Shown one piece after another: positions 22,832-30,628 of a stretch of 42,342 bases of DNA. The DNA lies in assembly GCA_041753515.1 (NCBI GenBank), contig JBGSUE010000011.1, forward strand, positions 1 to 42,342, given 5' to 3'. The notes under the pieces were generated by a model, which was given only the letters and a program-made list of their open reading frames with translations, made no database searches and was not told the origin of the DNA. Made by a program: the position numbers and the translations under genes. Source of the DNA: JBGSUE01 sp041753515. GTDB taxonomy: Bacteria > Patescibacteriota > Microgenomatia > UBA10105 > UBA927. Each line of letters starts with the position of its first letter. The stretch's first letter is position 1.

Positions 22832-25342
22832 TTATTTCTCAAACGTGATGTCCACGGTCATGTCACGAGTCAGGGTCATATTGTACTGAACTCTTGAACC
22901 GTTTGCAACAGAAGGGGGTAATGCGTTATTGAATGTTGGTGTCCAACCGGCGGGATATGTGAGCGAAACATCAATTGGTGTATCTGATATTCCTGCCTGC
23001 TTCACATACGTCAATCTATACCTGCCGTCCCCTCCCGATATACCAAACGGTTTACCCCGGACATAACTAATAGATACGAGCGTCTCGCTTTGTGGTAAAA
23101 CATCAAATACAACAGCGATGACAGTCAAACCGGATGGTGATTTTTCTTTGGGAATTTCCATATATGGAACTGAGGGAAGCAATTGAGACCCCTGATCTCT
23201 TAAAAGAGCTGGCCGTCCATCGACTGCAACTCCACTTATGCTGCTGTCGCCGGGAAGATAAAAACGGAGATAATTCCGGTACACACCGCCACTTTTTGAC
23301 TTACCACTGGATGATGAATTATGAAATAACATTGTGTGGGTATGGGAAATACTCCCTGACTCCTGAATGTTAATTCTGGACGTCATGTTTCGTGTGACAA
23401 ATGTATTGACCTTGGAAATGGACATATTTGCTTCAACAGGTGAAATACTATCAACAAAGCAGCCGTCTGAATGTGCTATTCCAAAACATCGGAGGGAATT
23501 ATCCACAATCCCCCCCCAGCCATATGTCCGTACTGCTTCCTGAATTTGCTTCTCACGGGAATACATCTGGATATCTTTACTGTAGAGTCCTTTTTTCACA
23601 AAACGGCCAATGTGAAGCGGACTGAGATCTGAACCATTCATGAGCCTGTCCAATAGTTTCTTTTGAAAAACAGTTAAGAAATCCTTTTTTTGTGTCGAAC
23701 CGGGAAAAAATGATTGCTCTGTATAATACAGTGCTTTTCCGAAAAAATTCTCGGCAGATATCGTATCGTTAAAATCATCCAGGGTCAACGGACCTGTCGC
23801 TTTCAATAGGTCAATGATAAACGGCGTAGAAAATGCAATGACGCCATCAACGTTCTGTCCTGTCTCTTTTTCAAAAAACCATGCAGCTTTTTCCCCGCTC
23901 TTAGCAAAATCAGGATCCCAGTTTGAGTCTCGCATATACCAGTGTTCCTGATTCAACAATTCACGTATGGGGTCAGGCGGATCAACATGCCCCACCAGTT
24001 GACCATCGGCGGTGTACACGTCCTCTATCGTTAAACCCTTGAGACGCCCGCTGTCTATCTGCATAAGTCCATATGAACCGATGAATCCCCCGGTTGGCCG
24101 CAGTTCCGCAGAATTCTGAAAAAGAATCAGATACATTTTAGGCTTATCAAATCCCCCCATAAGTTTATACAATGAAACAATGTTACGCATGTCATTCACA
24201 TCACTGCGTGTTGATTCAATAGCATCGACGAACAGTGAGGATTTTGATGAAAAAGTCCGTATCGAAAATGGAAACATGTTTCTGGATTGAAAATACGAAA
24301 GCTCGGAATGTACAATCCCGAGTTTCAAATCCATCGATGCAAGCTGAAGAACTATGGCATCTGCGGTGGCCGGTAAGGAATACTGTGTCTGCGTATTACC
24401 TTCCAGTTGCTGTGTCACTCCGTTTAAAAAATTTTGGAACGACTCTTCAAGCAATACTCCGTCTGACACGACTGTATGTGCATCTTCGATAAGCTGTACG
24501 TACTGTTCATTGACTCGTACAAATTGATGGCTACCGAGCGGCAGAAACGGCCATTGAGCAATAAATAATAAAAGTCGGGAATTAAAAACAGAAATTTTTG
24601 ATGCAAGAGAACATATCTTTGCATACCGGTAGGCGCCTTTATTCAGAAACATAACGGAGCCGGATATAAAGCCTGCGGAGAATGCAAGGGAAGAAATATA
24701 CAATAAAATATATGCAGTAGTTAAAAATACTAAAAATACAATAGGCTGGATACGAAATGGGAATATGTACTTTTTAATAACGTGATTTTTGGTTGGCAAT
24801 ATGTTTCCGTATATTTCTTCGATAACCTTCTTTATACGTTGCATATCCTGCGATTGATCTTCAGGACGTGAGACTGACTCTGGTTGATTTACATGAACAG
24901 TTCGTAAATCAGATTTTTTCTTGTATATTTCGGATTCGTGATCACTGTCGGAATGAAACGAACTATTTTTTAAATAGAGGACGGTATTATTACCCGTAAT
25001 ATAAAAAGAAAATATATCATGAATGAACACTGAAAGGTCGGCATCACTGTCCAGATAGACAAGACGCACCTGAGAATGCTCAGTATACTGTTTTTCAATC
25101 GATTCATTGCCTAAACAGATAACAAGAGTTTTTTTAGAATAGAATTTCAGCTGTGCAAGAAATGATTTCACGAATTCCCGATTTCCGCAGTAAATTGTAT
25201 AGGTCGGTTGTACATCAGTACTTTCGGATTCATACACACTGCATCCCCATGTGTGAAGATATTCCCGTATGATCTGAGTATGTTCTTTATATTGGCAGCA
25301 TACCAGTGCGCTTATATCAGGAGAGGCAGGATTATCGGACAT
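22832..25342 (-). CDS. DUF4012 domain membrane protein
   Basis: 836 residues from ATG 25342; an in-frame TTG at 25348 is less likely. Residues 1-160 form a soluble N-terminal region of unclear fold, perhaps a receiver-like Rossmann domain (VYLDSDADLSVFIHDIF). About 205-235 is a membrane helix. The large outer region has the DUF4012 hallmarks MYLILFQNSAELRPTGGFIGS, GLTIEDVYTADGQL, HWYMRDSNWDPDFAKSGEKA and WFFEKETGQNVDGVIAF. Function is unknown; its context is envelope and polysaccharide genes. Confidence 0.88.
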   Translation of the reverse strand: MSDNPASPDISALVCCQYKEHTQIIREYLHTWGCSVYESESTDVQPTYTIYCGNREFVKSFLAQLKFYSKKTLVICLGNESIEKQYTEHSQVRLVYLDSDADLSVFIHDIFSFYITGNNTVLYLKNSSFHSDSDHESEIYKKKSDLRTVHVNQPESVSRPEDQSQDMQRIKKVIEEIYGNILPTKNHVIKKYIFPFRIQPIVFLVFLTTAYILLYISSLAFSAGFISGSVMFLNKGAYRYAKICSLASKISVFNSRLLLFIAQWPFLPLGSHQFVRVNEQYVQLIEDAHTVVSDGVLLEESFQNFLNGVTQQLEGNTQTQYSLPATADAIVLQLASMDLKLGIVHSELSYFQSRNMFPFSIRTFSSKSSLFVDAIESTRSDVNDMRNIVSLYKLMGGFDKPKMYLILFQNSAELRPTGGFIGSYGLMQIDSGRLKGLTIEDVYTADGQLVGHVDPPDPIRELLNQEHWYMRDSNWDPDFAKSGEKAAWFFEKETGQNVDGVIAFSTPFIIDLLKATGPLTLDDFNDTISAENFFGKALYYTEQSFFPGSTQKKDFLTVFQKKLLDRLMNGSDLSPLHIGRFVKKGLYSKDIQMYSREKQIQEAVRTYGWGGIVDNSLRCFGIAHSDGCFVDSISPVEANMSISKVNTFVTRNMTSRINIQESGSISHTHTMLFHNSSSSGKSKSGGVYRNYLRFYLPGDSSISGVAVDGRPALLRDQGSQLLPSVPYMEIPKEKSPSGLTVIAVVFDVLPQSETLVSISYVRGKPFGISGGDGRYRLTYVKQAGISDTPIDVSLTYPAGWTPTFNNALPPSVANGSRVQYNMTLTRDMTVDITFEK

Positions 25343-25477
25343 AGTCAATGAAAATGATTATTAGGATCTCAACTACAGTGTCCTTATTATGCCAAAGAGA
25401 TTACCCGAAAACAACAACAACTATACAAAGTTTCCATCCTGGACATGTGAAAGCCTACATGAGCAAAAAGGTATAAT

Positions 25478-25903
25478 TCAGCGGGATGATAATTCCGTAT
25501 TAAGATAATAGTTTACCAACGAGTCCGCTTTGGAGTTTTGTGATCTTGGAATCTGAAAATATTCCACAGGAATTGAAAAACCTGATTCAAGTATATGGAT
25601 ACGTGTCAGAAGTTCACGCAAATGAGCATGCTTTACTTTGTATACACCATGCAGCTGTGAAACAACGAGCTGGGAATCGAGATAAAATTCAATTCTATCC
25701 CCTTTTTGCAGGTGTACCGGTATTTCACCAAGCGCCTCAAATGCTTCAATGACGGCCGAATATTCTGCAGTATTATTTGTCGATACACCGATATATGTAC
25801 CGCCTTTCTTTAAAATTTTACCATCTGATTCAATAATGTATCCAGTTGCTGACGGGCCCGGGTTTCCGCGGGATCCGCCGTCCGTATGTACACGAATAAT
25901 CAT
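25478..25903 (-). CDS. Ribonuclease HI-like protein
   Basis: 141 residues. The four acidic catalytic residues are visible: D8 in HTDGGSRGNPGPS, E47 in NNTAEY, D76 in YLDSQLVV and D127 in NSKADSLVN. It degrades RNA in RNA-DNA hybrids. The compact form lacking the long basic loop matches the RNase HI-like group, so rnhA in the strict sense is uncertain. Its ATG overlaps the flippase stop. Confidence 0.92.
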   Translation of the reverse strand: MIIRVHTDGGSRGNPGPSATGYIIESDGKILKKGGTYIGVSTNNTAEYSAVIEAFEALGEIPVHLQKGDRIEFYLDSQLVVSQLHGVYKVKHAHLRELLTRIHILESGFSIPVEYFQIPRSQNSKADSLVNYYLNTELSSR

Positions 25904-27210
25904 ACCTCCCCTTCCTGTACACCAATAAATTGCTTATGAAGTTTAATGATATACACACCACAGACTGCCGCGAGTACACATTCTGATACGCCTGTTATGA
26001 CACTCGCTGCAATATATCCGTAAGTTGGAATAAAATACATATCAGCCGTAATTGTCATACACATAACAATACCGTATAGGAATGCAAGAAAAATCTGTTT
26101 TTCCCATGCAATAATGATCCACATGAATAACGATGAGAGAAAAAACAACGGCAATCCTGCCGTAAGAATTCGGAAGGGAAATATACTTGAATGAAAATCC
26201 TGTCTGATGTAGGAAAGTGATGGTGCAAGTACCCAGGCCGCTATGGAAATCACTATTGATGTGCACAACAAAAGGAGCGCTGTTTTTTTAATGAGCCCAC
26301 TATATTCCCGGAAATTTCCTGTCGTTTGTGCAGATCTCAGACGGACTAATAAAATTGGATACACTGCGTTCATGAAAAATGTGGGCAGAGCGAGCGGAAA
26401 CTCAAAAAATTTGTATGCAAGACCATAAATTCCTACATCGGTTGTTGGCCGGGTTAGGGCAATAATAATGGTATCTGCCCTGAAATAAACCACATTGAAC
26501 ATCAGTGTCAGTCCAAGGGGAACTGATTTTGACAGAAGAACCAGTGATTCACGGAAATCAAAACGAATAGACAACGGAAAAAAGGATCGAATAAAATATA
26601 CTGCTGTGAGTGCCTGAACACATATTCCTATTAAAAACGAAAGAAGGGATGCGATAATCGCGATATTGGGCAGGAACAATTTTGTTGAAAGAAACACCAA
26701 CACAAGAGAGGTAAAAGACCCGCACGCAATAGCAATAAGGGATAGGTCATACCGCATGCGCTTCTGGAATTCGGCATTAGTACTCGTAACAAGAGCTTGA
26801 AACAGGATACTTGGCAAATACGCAAGGATGGCAAATTTCACGTAGGGAGTATATCCGCTTGTATCTCCTGTGGGGATGAATACAAGAATTCCTGCCGCGA
26901 GAAAAATGAAAATAATACTCAAAAGAACCCGGGTGGAAAAAAGAATAGTCCAATTCCTGCCTGGTTCATGGTTTTGATCTTCATCTGCGCTTTGGGAAAG
27001 GTACATGGCATTGATGCCAAAATCGACAAACAGATAAAAGAATGCCGTATAGGTAAGTACTTTTGTCAACTCACCATATCCTGCAGATCCGTAGAGGGAT
27101 GCCAGAATGAGCGTGATTGCAAATGTCGCACCGCTTGAGACAATCCGTCCGGCAATCTGACTTACCGTATTTGAGGCGATTTTGAATGTATCCGTATTCG
27201 GGAATCTCAC
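25900..27210 (-). CDS. Wzx-like polysaccharide flippase (MOP superfamily)
   Basis: 436 residues, GTG start preceded by a GAGG-like site, with about 12-14 hydrophobic helices. The N-terminal region (IASNTVSQIAGRIVSSGATF, then FGINAMYLSQ) and the middle LSKSVPLGLTLMFNVVYFRADTIII match the oligosaccharide flippase family, which moves lipid-linked glycans across the membrane. It begins directly after the O-antigen-ligase-like gene, implying the two work on the same glycan. Confidence 0.88.
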   Translation of the reverse strand: MRFPNTDTFKIASNTVSQIAGRIVSSGATFAITLILASLYGSAGYGELTKVLTYTAFFYLFVDFGINAMYLSQSADEDQNHEPGRNWTILFSTRVLLSIIFIFLAAGILVFIPTGDTSGYTPYVKFAILAYLPSILFQALVTSTNAEFQKRMRYDLSLIAIACGSFTSLVLVFLSTKLFLPNIAIIASLLSFLIGICVQALTAVYFIRSFFPLSIRFDFRESLVLLSKSVPLGLTLMFNVVYFRADTIIIALTRPTTDVGIYGLAYKFFEFPLALPTFFMNAVYPILLVRLRSAQTTGNFREYSGLIKKTALLLLCTSIVISIAAWVLAPSLSYIRQDFHSSIFPFRILTAGLPLFFLSSLFMWIIIAWEKQIFLAFLYGIVMCMTITADMYFIPTYGYIAASVITGVSECVLAAVCGVYIIKLHKQFIGVQEGEV

Positions 27211-27211
27211 C

Positions 27212-28408
27212 TCAACATTGTATTGAATATTCGTTTTCTGTCAAATAGAGACCGAGGGACAAAACGGTCACAAGAAGCCCTTGCTGGAGTGTGAGAAAAT
27301 AATGATCAAATAAACCGATAATCACTATCGGGAAAATATATATGAATTTTTTCGTAATTCGTAATTCGTAATTCGTAATTCGAAATAGAAAATATATTAT
27401 GAATAAAACTCCAAGAATACCCACTTCACTCAATAACAGTAAAAATATATTGTGGACGGGTTGGAGAAAATAAATTTGCCGTGAAACGAGATGATCGGGG
27501 AGTGCCACAAGAAAATTTCCGGCACCAACCCCAACAAATGGAGACTGGAACCACATGGACAATGCTGCCTGATTCAGTTGGCCCCGTACCGCTACCGACT
27601 CGCTTGTGACGGACGGAAGCATCATTATGACACACAATAGGAATGCAACTGAAAAAAATATCAGCCGTTTATTCATCAGCATCAAACCGATTGCCAACGC
27701 AATCCACGCGCTTCTGCTGAAAGTCAATACCAATACGATGCATGAAACTGCGATGATGAATGCATAATATTTTTTGTCTGTGTGAATATGCCTGATGATA
27801 AACAATATTCCGACTGCCAGAAATCCTCCCAACACATTGGGGTGGGGAAATGTTGCATACGGCCGTAAGAACTCACCCCAAACATCTGTTCTGGCAATTC
27901 CCGGTGTCGCAATGGTAAACATCCGCTCTCCTAAAAAATAGAGAATCCCTCCGATCGATCCCTGATGCACGAATTGCGCAATTGCCAAAAGGGAACTGTA
28001 CAGCATTGCCAGAGAATAGGGGAGGACAATATCAGCAAGACGGATCCTTTCTCTATAGATATATGTACCCAACAAAACAAACTCGATGACTTTGATCCAT
28101 GCATACACTGCCACATACTGATTTTTCGCATAAAAAATATTAATAAGAATAAATACAAACAGAAATCCAAAAATTCGTAATTCGTAATTCCTGCCTGCCG
28201 GCAGGCATGGCGAAATTCGTAATTTATACTGAATCAGCCAAAAGACAATTAGAATAATAAGAAGTACATCCGTCAAATACATAGTCGGGGAGAGATAATC
28301 AACCCGTCTTCCCAGTACCATCGACCATTCCGGCCAGAAATGGTATCCGAACTGTGTGGGAAGAAGGAGTATCAGAAGAAAAAATAATATTTTATGTAGC
28401 ATACCCAT
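27212..28408 (-). CDS. O-antigen ligase/polymerase-like (Wzy_C) protein
   Basis: About 398 residues from ATG 28408; ATG 28402 is also possible. About 11-12 helices. The central FPHPNVLGGFLAVGILFI and FSRSAWIALAIGL segments and a loop around GVGAGNFLVALPDHLV, ending in PVHNIFLLLLSEVGILG, are characteristic of WaaL/Wzy-type glycan ligases or polymerases. Two loops are encoded by dispersed repeats: about residues 62-78 (PCLPAGRNYELRI) and 342-353 (ITNYELRIT). The frame stays open through both. Confidence 0.87.
   Translation of the reverse strand: MGMLHKILFFLLILLLPTQFGYHFWPEWSMVLGRRVDYLSPTMYLTDVLLIILIVFWLIQYKLRISPCLPAGRNYELRIFGFLFVFILINIFYAKNQYVAVYAWIKVIEFVLLGTYIYRERIRLADIVLPYSLAMLYSSLLAIAQFVHQGSIGGILYFLGERMFTIATPGIARTDVWGEFLRPYATFPHPNVLGGFLAVGILFIIRHIHTDKKYYAFIIAVSCIVLVLTFSRSAWIALAIGLMLMNKRLIFFSVAFLLCVIMMLPSVTSESVAVRGQLNQAALSMWFQSPFVGVGAGNFLVALPDHLVSRQIYFLQPVHNIFLLLLSEVGILGVLFIIYFLFRITNYELRITKKFIYIFPIVIIGLFDHYFLTLQQGLLVTVLSLGLYLTENEYSIQC
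27351..27385. repeat. Tandem TTCGTAA repeat in the ligase-like gene
   Basis: Four perfect consecutive TTCGTAA units and a fifth diverged copy, in-frame on the minus strand as RITNYELRIT. Confidence 0.92.
28174..28225. repeat. TTCGTAA repeat around a 16-base GC palindrome
   Basis: TTCGTAA units flank the perfect palindrome TGCCTGCCGGCAGGCA (28192-28207). The whole block is in-frame in the ligase-like gene, read as LRISPCLPAGRNYELRI, and looks like a composite insertion. Confidence 0.9.
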
Positions 28409-28438
28409 TCTACATACTACCATCCCCAAGCTACAATC

Positions 28439-28927
28439 TCACTGCTTTGGCTTCACCAATAACCTGCGGTCGGTACCGTCACCCACTGATTCCGTTACCA
28501 CCCGCTCATCGCCCGATAGAGTCAAATGGATAATCCTGCGTTCGGATGCTGAAAGCTGCGAGAGTTCAACCGGACGGCGAACCGCAAGAGCCCGCTCTGC
28601 CGCGTGTTGTGCCATATGCATGAGTGCTTCCTCACGTTTTTCGCGGTAATCACCTACATTCACATACACACGATGCCACTCTCCAAGTTTTTTGGATACG
28701 ATGAGCCCCAGTATAATCTGGAAACTCTCCAACGTCTGCCCGTGAAACCCGATGAGGATACCGGTTTCCTCCGTTTCTATATGGACACGGTATGCACCGG
28801 TTTCATCTGTCACTACAGAAACTGTGGATACCATGCCGAGTTTATTGAGAAGTTCTTCCGCGATTTCCTTCACCTGTTCCGTCACATCTTTTTTTTCTGT
28901 TTTTTTTACATCAGTTTTTTTCTTCAT
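28439..28927 (-). CDS. jag: Jag/KhpB-like RNA-binding protein (KH-R3H)
   Basis: 162 residues. A charged Lys-rich N-terminus is followed by a KH domain with ETGILIGFHGQTLESFQIIL, the GxxG-type RNA-binding loop being IGFHGQ, and an R3H domain with YREKREEALMHMAQHAAERA and SASERRIIHL. The longer Jag-N domain is absent. It lies downstream of yidC, its usual partner gene, and is thought to bind RNA in envelope and cell-division control. Confidence 0.93.
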   Translation of the reverse strand: MKKKTDVKKTEKKDVTEQVKEIAEELLNKLGMVSTVSVVTDETGAYRVHIETEETGILIGFHGQTLESFQIILGLIVSKKLGEWHRVYVNVGDYREKREEALMHMAQHAAERALAVRRPVELSQLSASERRIIHLTLSGDERVVTESVGDGTDRRLLVKPKQ

Positions 28928-28967
28928 ATGTTTTTCTACAAACCAATAACCACAAACCCCAAACCAA

Positions 28968-29771
28968 TTACGTTTTATTCACTTTCATCTGCTGCATGAT
29001 ACCAAAAAGCCCAAAAACATTCCAGTATAAAGACAATCCCAGCGGAAAACTGAATGCAATCCAGCCAAACATGAGGGGGGAGATAATCGCCATCTGCTTC
29101 TGCATCTCCGCCGCACTATCCACTTCACTCTTCTCTTCCTGTTTTTCTTTTTTGGGATTTGGAACTTGGGTTTTGGGATTTGTTGGTGCATTCATCATCA
29201 ATTTCCCCTGCCACCACTGGAGTCCTGCCGTGATGACCGGAATCGCCAACAGCCACCAGCCTTTTGTTTGCCAGTCAGACGGTTTGACCCCCAGATTGGT
29301 TCCGAAAAACGAAAGATCAAGTTGAGTAAGGGAAAATGCTTTTACATACACAATTCTGTTTATTTCTTCTACGACCTTGGTCATGTTTCCATTGTTGAGC
29401 ACGTGATTAAAAACGTTATAGAGGGCAATCAACACAGGCATCTGGATAAGGAGGGGGAGACACCCGGCAGTAGGATTCACCCCGTGCTCTTTATAAAGGG
29501 CAAGTTGCGCCTGTTGAAGAGCTTGTTTATCGTCTTTGTGTTTTTTTGATATCTCGTCCATATGAGGCTTGAGGGATGCCATTTTTTTTGCTGATTTCAT
29601 TTGCGCATGCATGAGAGGGTACAGAACCAGACGAATGACAACGGTCAGTGCTATCACTGACCAGCCAAGAGGCCAGGGGATATGCACCCATTCAAAAATC
29701 TTATAAAAAAAGACCAATACATTGGTAATCGGCCACACAAGCAATTGATTCCACAGTGTCGGAGTATCCAT
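28968..29771 (-). CDS. yidC: Membrane protein insertase YidC/Oxa1
   Basis: 267 residues, the short form lacking the periplasmic P1 domain. Five hydrophobic segments; the coiled cytoplasmic hairpin is seen as MKSAKKMASLKPHMDEISKKHKDD, then the conserved GVNPTAGCLPLLIQMPVLIALYNVF and FPLGLSLYWNVFGLFGIMQQ. The conserved membrane Arg is in VIRLVLYPL. A loop at about residues 196-207 (NPKTQVPNPKK) is encoded by a GGGTTTT-type repeat. Follows yidD by one base. Confidence 0.95.
   Translation of the reverse strand: MDTPTLWNQLLVWPITNVLVFFYKIFEWVHIPWPLGWSVIALTVVIRLVLYPLMHAQMKSAKKMASLKPHMDEISKKHKDDKQALQQAQLALYKEHGVNPTAGCLPLLIQMPVLIALYNVFNHVLNNGNMTKVVEEINRIVYVKAFSLTQLDLSFFGTNLGVKPSDWQTKGWWLLAIPVITAGLQWWQGKLMMNAPTNPKTQVPNPKKEKQEEKSEVDSAAEMQKQMAIISPLMFGWIAFSFPLGLSLYWNVFGLFGIMQQMKVNKT
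29151..29185. repeat. GGGTTTT-type degenerate repeat within yidC
   Basis: Alternating TTTGGGA, TTTGGAA and TTGGGTT units, in-frame in a non-conserved cytoplasmic loop of YidC. Resembles the tandem TTTTGGG tract at 1770-1802. Confidence 0.65.
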
Positions 29772-29772
29772 A

Positions 29773-30009
29773 TTATTTCACAGGGTCCCAGCCTCCCGGA
29801 GCCCACGGATGGCACCGTAAAATGCGTGTAAGTCCCATCCGCAATCCGACTATTATACCATAGCGCCCGACGGCATCATATGTGTATTGGCTGCATGTGG
29901 GGGTATACCGGCACGCGCCGCGGGAATGGAAAGTTTTGCCAAGATATCCCGTATCCAGGGAAAGATATTTCTGATAACAACGGATCATAAAAAGAACCAA
30001 TTGTTTCAT
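29773..30009 (-). CDS. yidD: Membrane protein insertion efficiency factor YidD
   Basis: 78 residues. IRCYQKYLS, then CRYTPTCSQYTYDAVGRYG and the RILRCHPWAPGGWDPVK ending are diagnostic. A small membrane-associated protein that helps YidC-dependent insertion. Its start overlaps the rnpA stop by four bases, in the common rnpA-yidD-yidC order. Confidence 0.96.
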   Translation of the reverse strand: MKQLVLFMIRCYQKYLSLDTGYLGKTFHSRGACRYTPTCSQYTYDAVGRYGIIVGLRMGLTRILRCHPWAPGGWDPVK

Positions 30010-30314
30010 AACTTTTTCAGGAATGCCTCTACTTTTTCAACATTCTGTAGATCTCCTTTATACATCGTAAGGACAAAATGGACGGGGGGCAATGATGGAA
30101 GTACTTGACGCAGTGCTTCACGGTATATCCGTTTTACATGATTTCTCACCGCTGCGCGCTTATCGACTGATTTCGGGACAATGATTGCCGCTTTTGCATG
30201 TACACCGTCGCTTCTTACGTATTGAATTTTTATTAGGCCTGATTTGAAAATTTTTCCGCTCGCAATAACTGCACGAAATTCCGGTGTTGTGAGCCTGAAT
30301 TGTTTTGGGAGCAT
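30006..30314 (-). CDS. rnpA: Ribonuclease P protein component
   Basis: 102 residues. Basic protein that binds the RNase P RNA to process tRNA 5' ends. RLTTPEFRAVIASGKIF at the N-terminus, the central VPKSVDKRAAVRNHVKRIYREALR (the RNR motif region) and a C-terminal LKKL are as expected. The start lies nine bases after the rpmH stop. The RNase P RNA itself was not found in this window. Confidence 0.95.
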   Translation of the reverse strand: MLPKQFRLTTPEFRAVIASGKIFKSGLIKIQYVRSDGVHAKAAIIVPKSVDKRAAVRNHVKRIYREALRQVLPSLPPVHFVLTMYKGDLQNVEKVEAFLKKL

Positions 30315-30323
30315 GCACCTATT

Positions 30324-30461
30324 TTACAATGCGGTCCGTTTTCTTCCAACTGCCCTGCGGCTTTTGAGTACCTTTCGCCCACCGGTCGTCTTCATCCGTT
30401 TGCGGAATCCGTGCTTGCGCACGCGTTTCTTCTTTTTCGGCTGACTCACCCGTTTTGGCAT
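30324..30461 (-). CDS. rpmH: Ribosomal protein bL34
   Basis: 45 residues, MPKRVSQPKKKKRVRKHGFR at the start and ending GRKRTAL. The core RKHGFRKRMKTTGGRKVLKSRR is the bL34 signature with one or two changes. First gene of the rpmH-rnpA-yidD-yidC-jag cluster. A TATAAT sits nine bases upstream of the ATG, with no Shine-Dalgarno. dnaA, often next to rpmH in other bacteria, is not on the upstream side here. Confidence 0.97.
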   Translation of the reverse strand: MPKRVSQPKKKKRVRKHGFRKRMKTTGGRKVLKSRRAVGRKRTAL

Positions 30462-30470
30462 AGTTTTTAT

Positions 30471-30499
30471 ATTATATCAAAAAGTTTAGTATATTTCAC
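30471..30499 (-). promoter_or_regulatory. Predicted rpmH promoter
   Basis: GTGAAA (30499-30494), 17-base spacer, TATAAT (30476-30471), nine bases to the ATG at 30461. It should give a leader of only two or three bases. Confidence 0.6.
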
Positions 30500-30510
30500 T
30501 CACCAAACAA

Positions 30511-30595
30511 TGTCATTCTGACCCCGAGTAATCGGGGGAAGAATCTAGTTTAGAAAACGAGATCCTTCACTCGCCTTCGGCGGTTCAGGATGACA
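30511..30595. repeat. REP-like imperfect palindromic element
   Basis: 85 bases starting TGTCATTCTGA and ending TCAGGATGACA, near-perfect inverted ends. Inner segments also pair: CCCCGAGTAATCGGGG (30522-30537), GAAGAATCTAG against GAGATCCTTC, and CGCCTTCGGCG (30572-30582). Short intergenic palindromes with TGTCAT...ATGACA ends are common dispersed repeats in many bacteria. It lies between the surface protein stop and the rpmH promoter and could also end transcription. Confidence 0.8.
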
Positions 30596-30628
30596 ATCTC
30601 TTCATTCATCGTGCTTTCGGATGAGTGG

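Noticed and set aside
27351..27385. Frame-breaking insertion in the ligase gene
   Set aside because: Five 7-base units keep the frame open to the normal C-terminus, so the gene is not a pseudogene.
30462..30628. Replication origin next to rpmH
   Set aside because: No DnaA boxes (TTATCCACA-like) or dnaA gene seen; the spacer is filled by the rpmH promoter and a REP-like palindrome.
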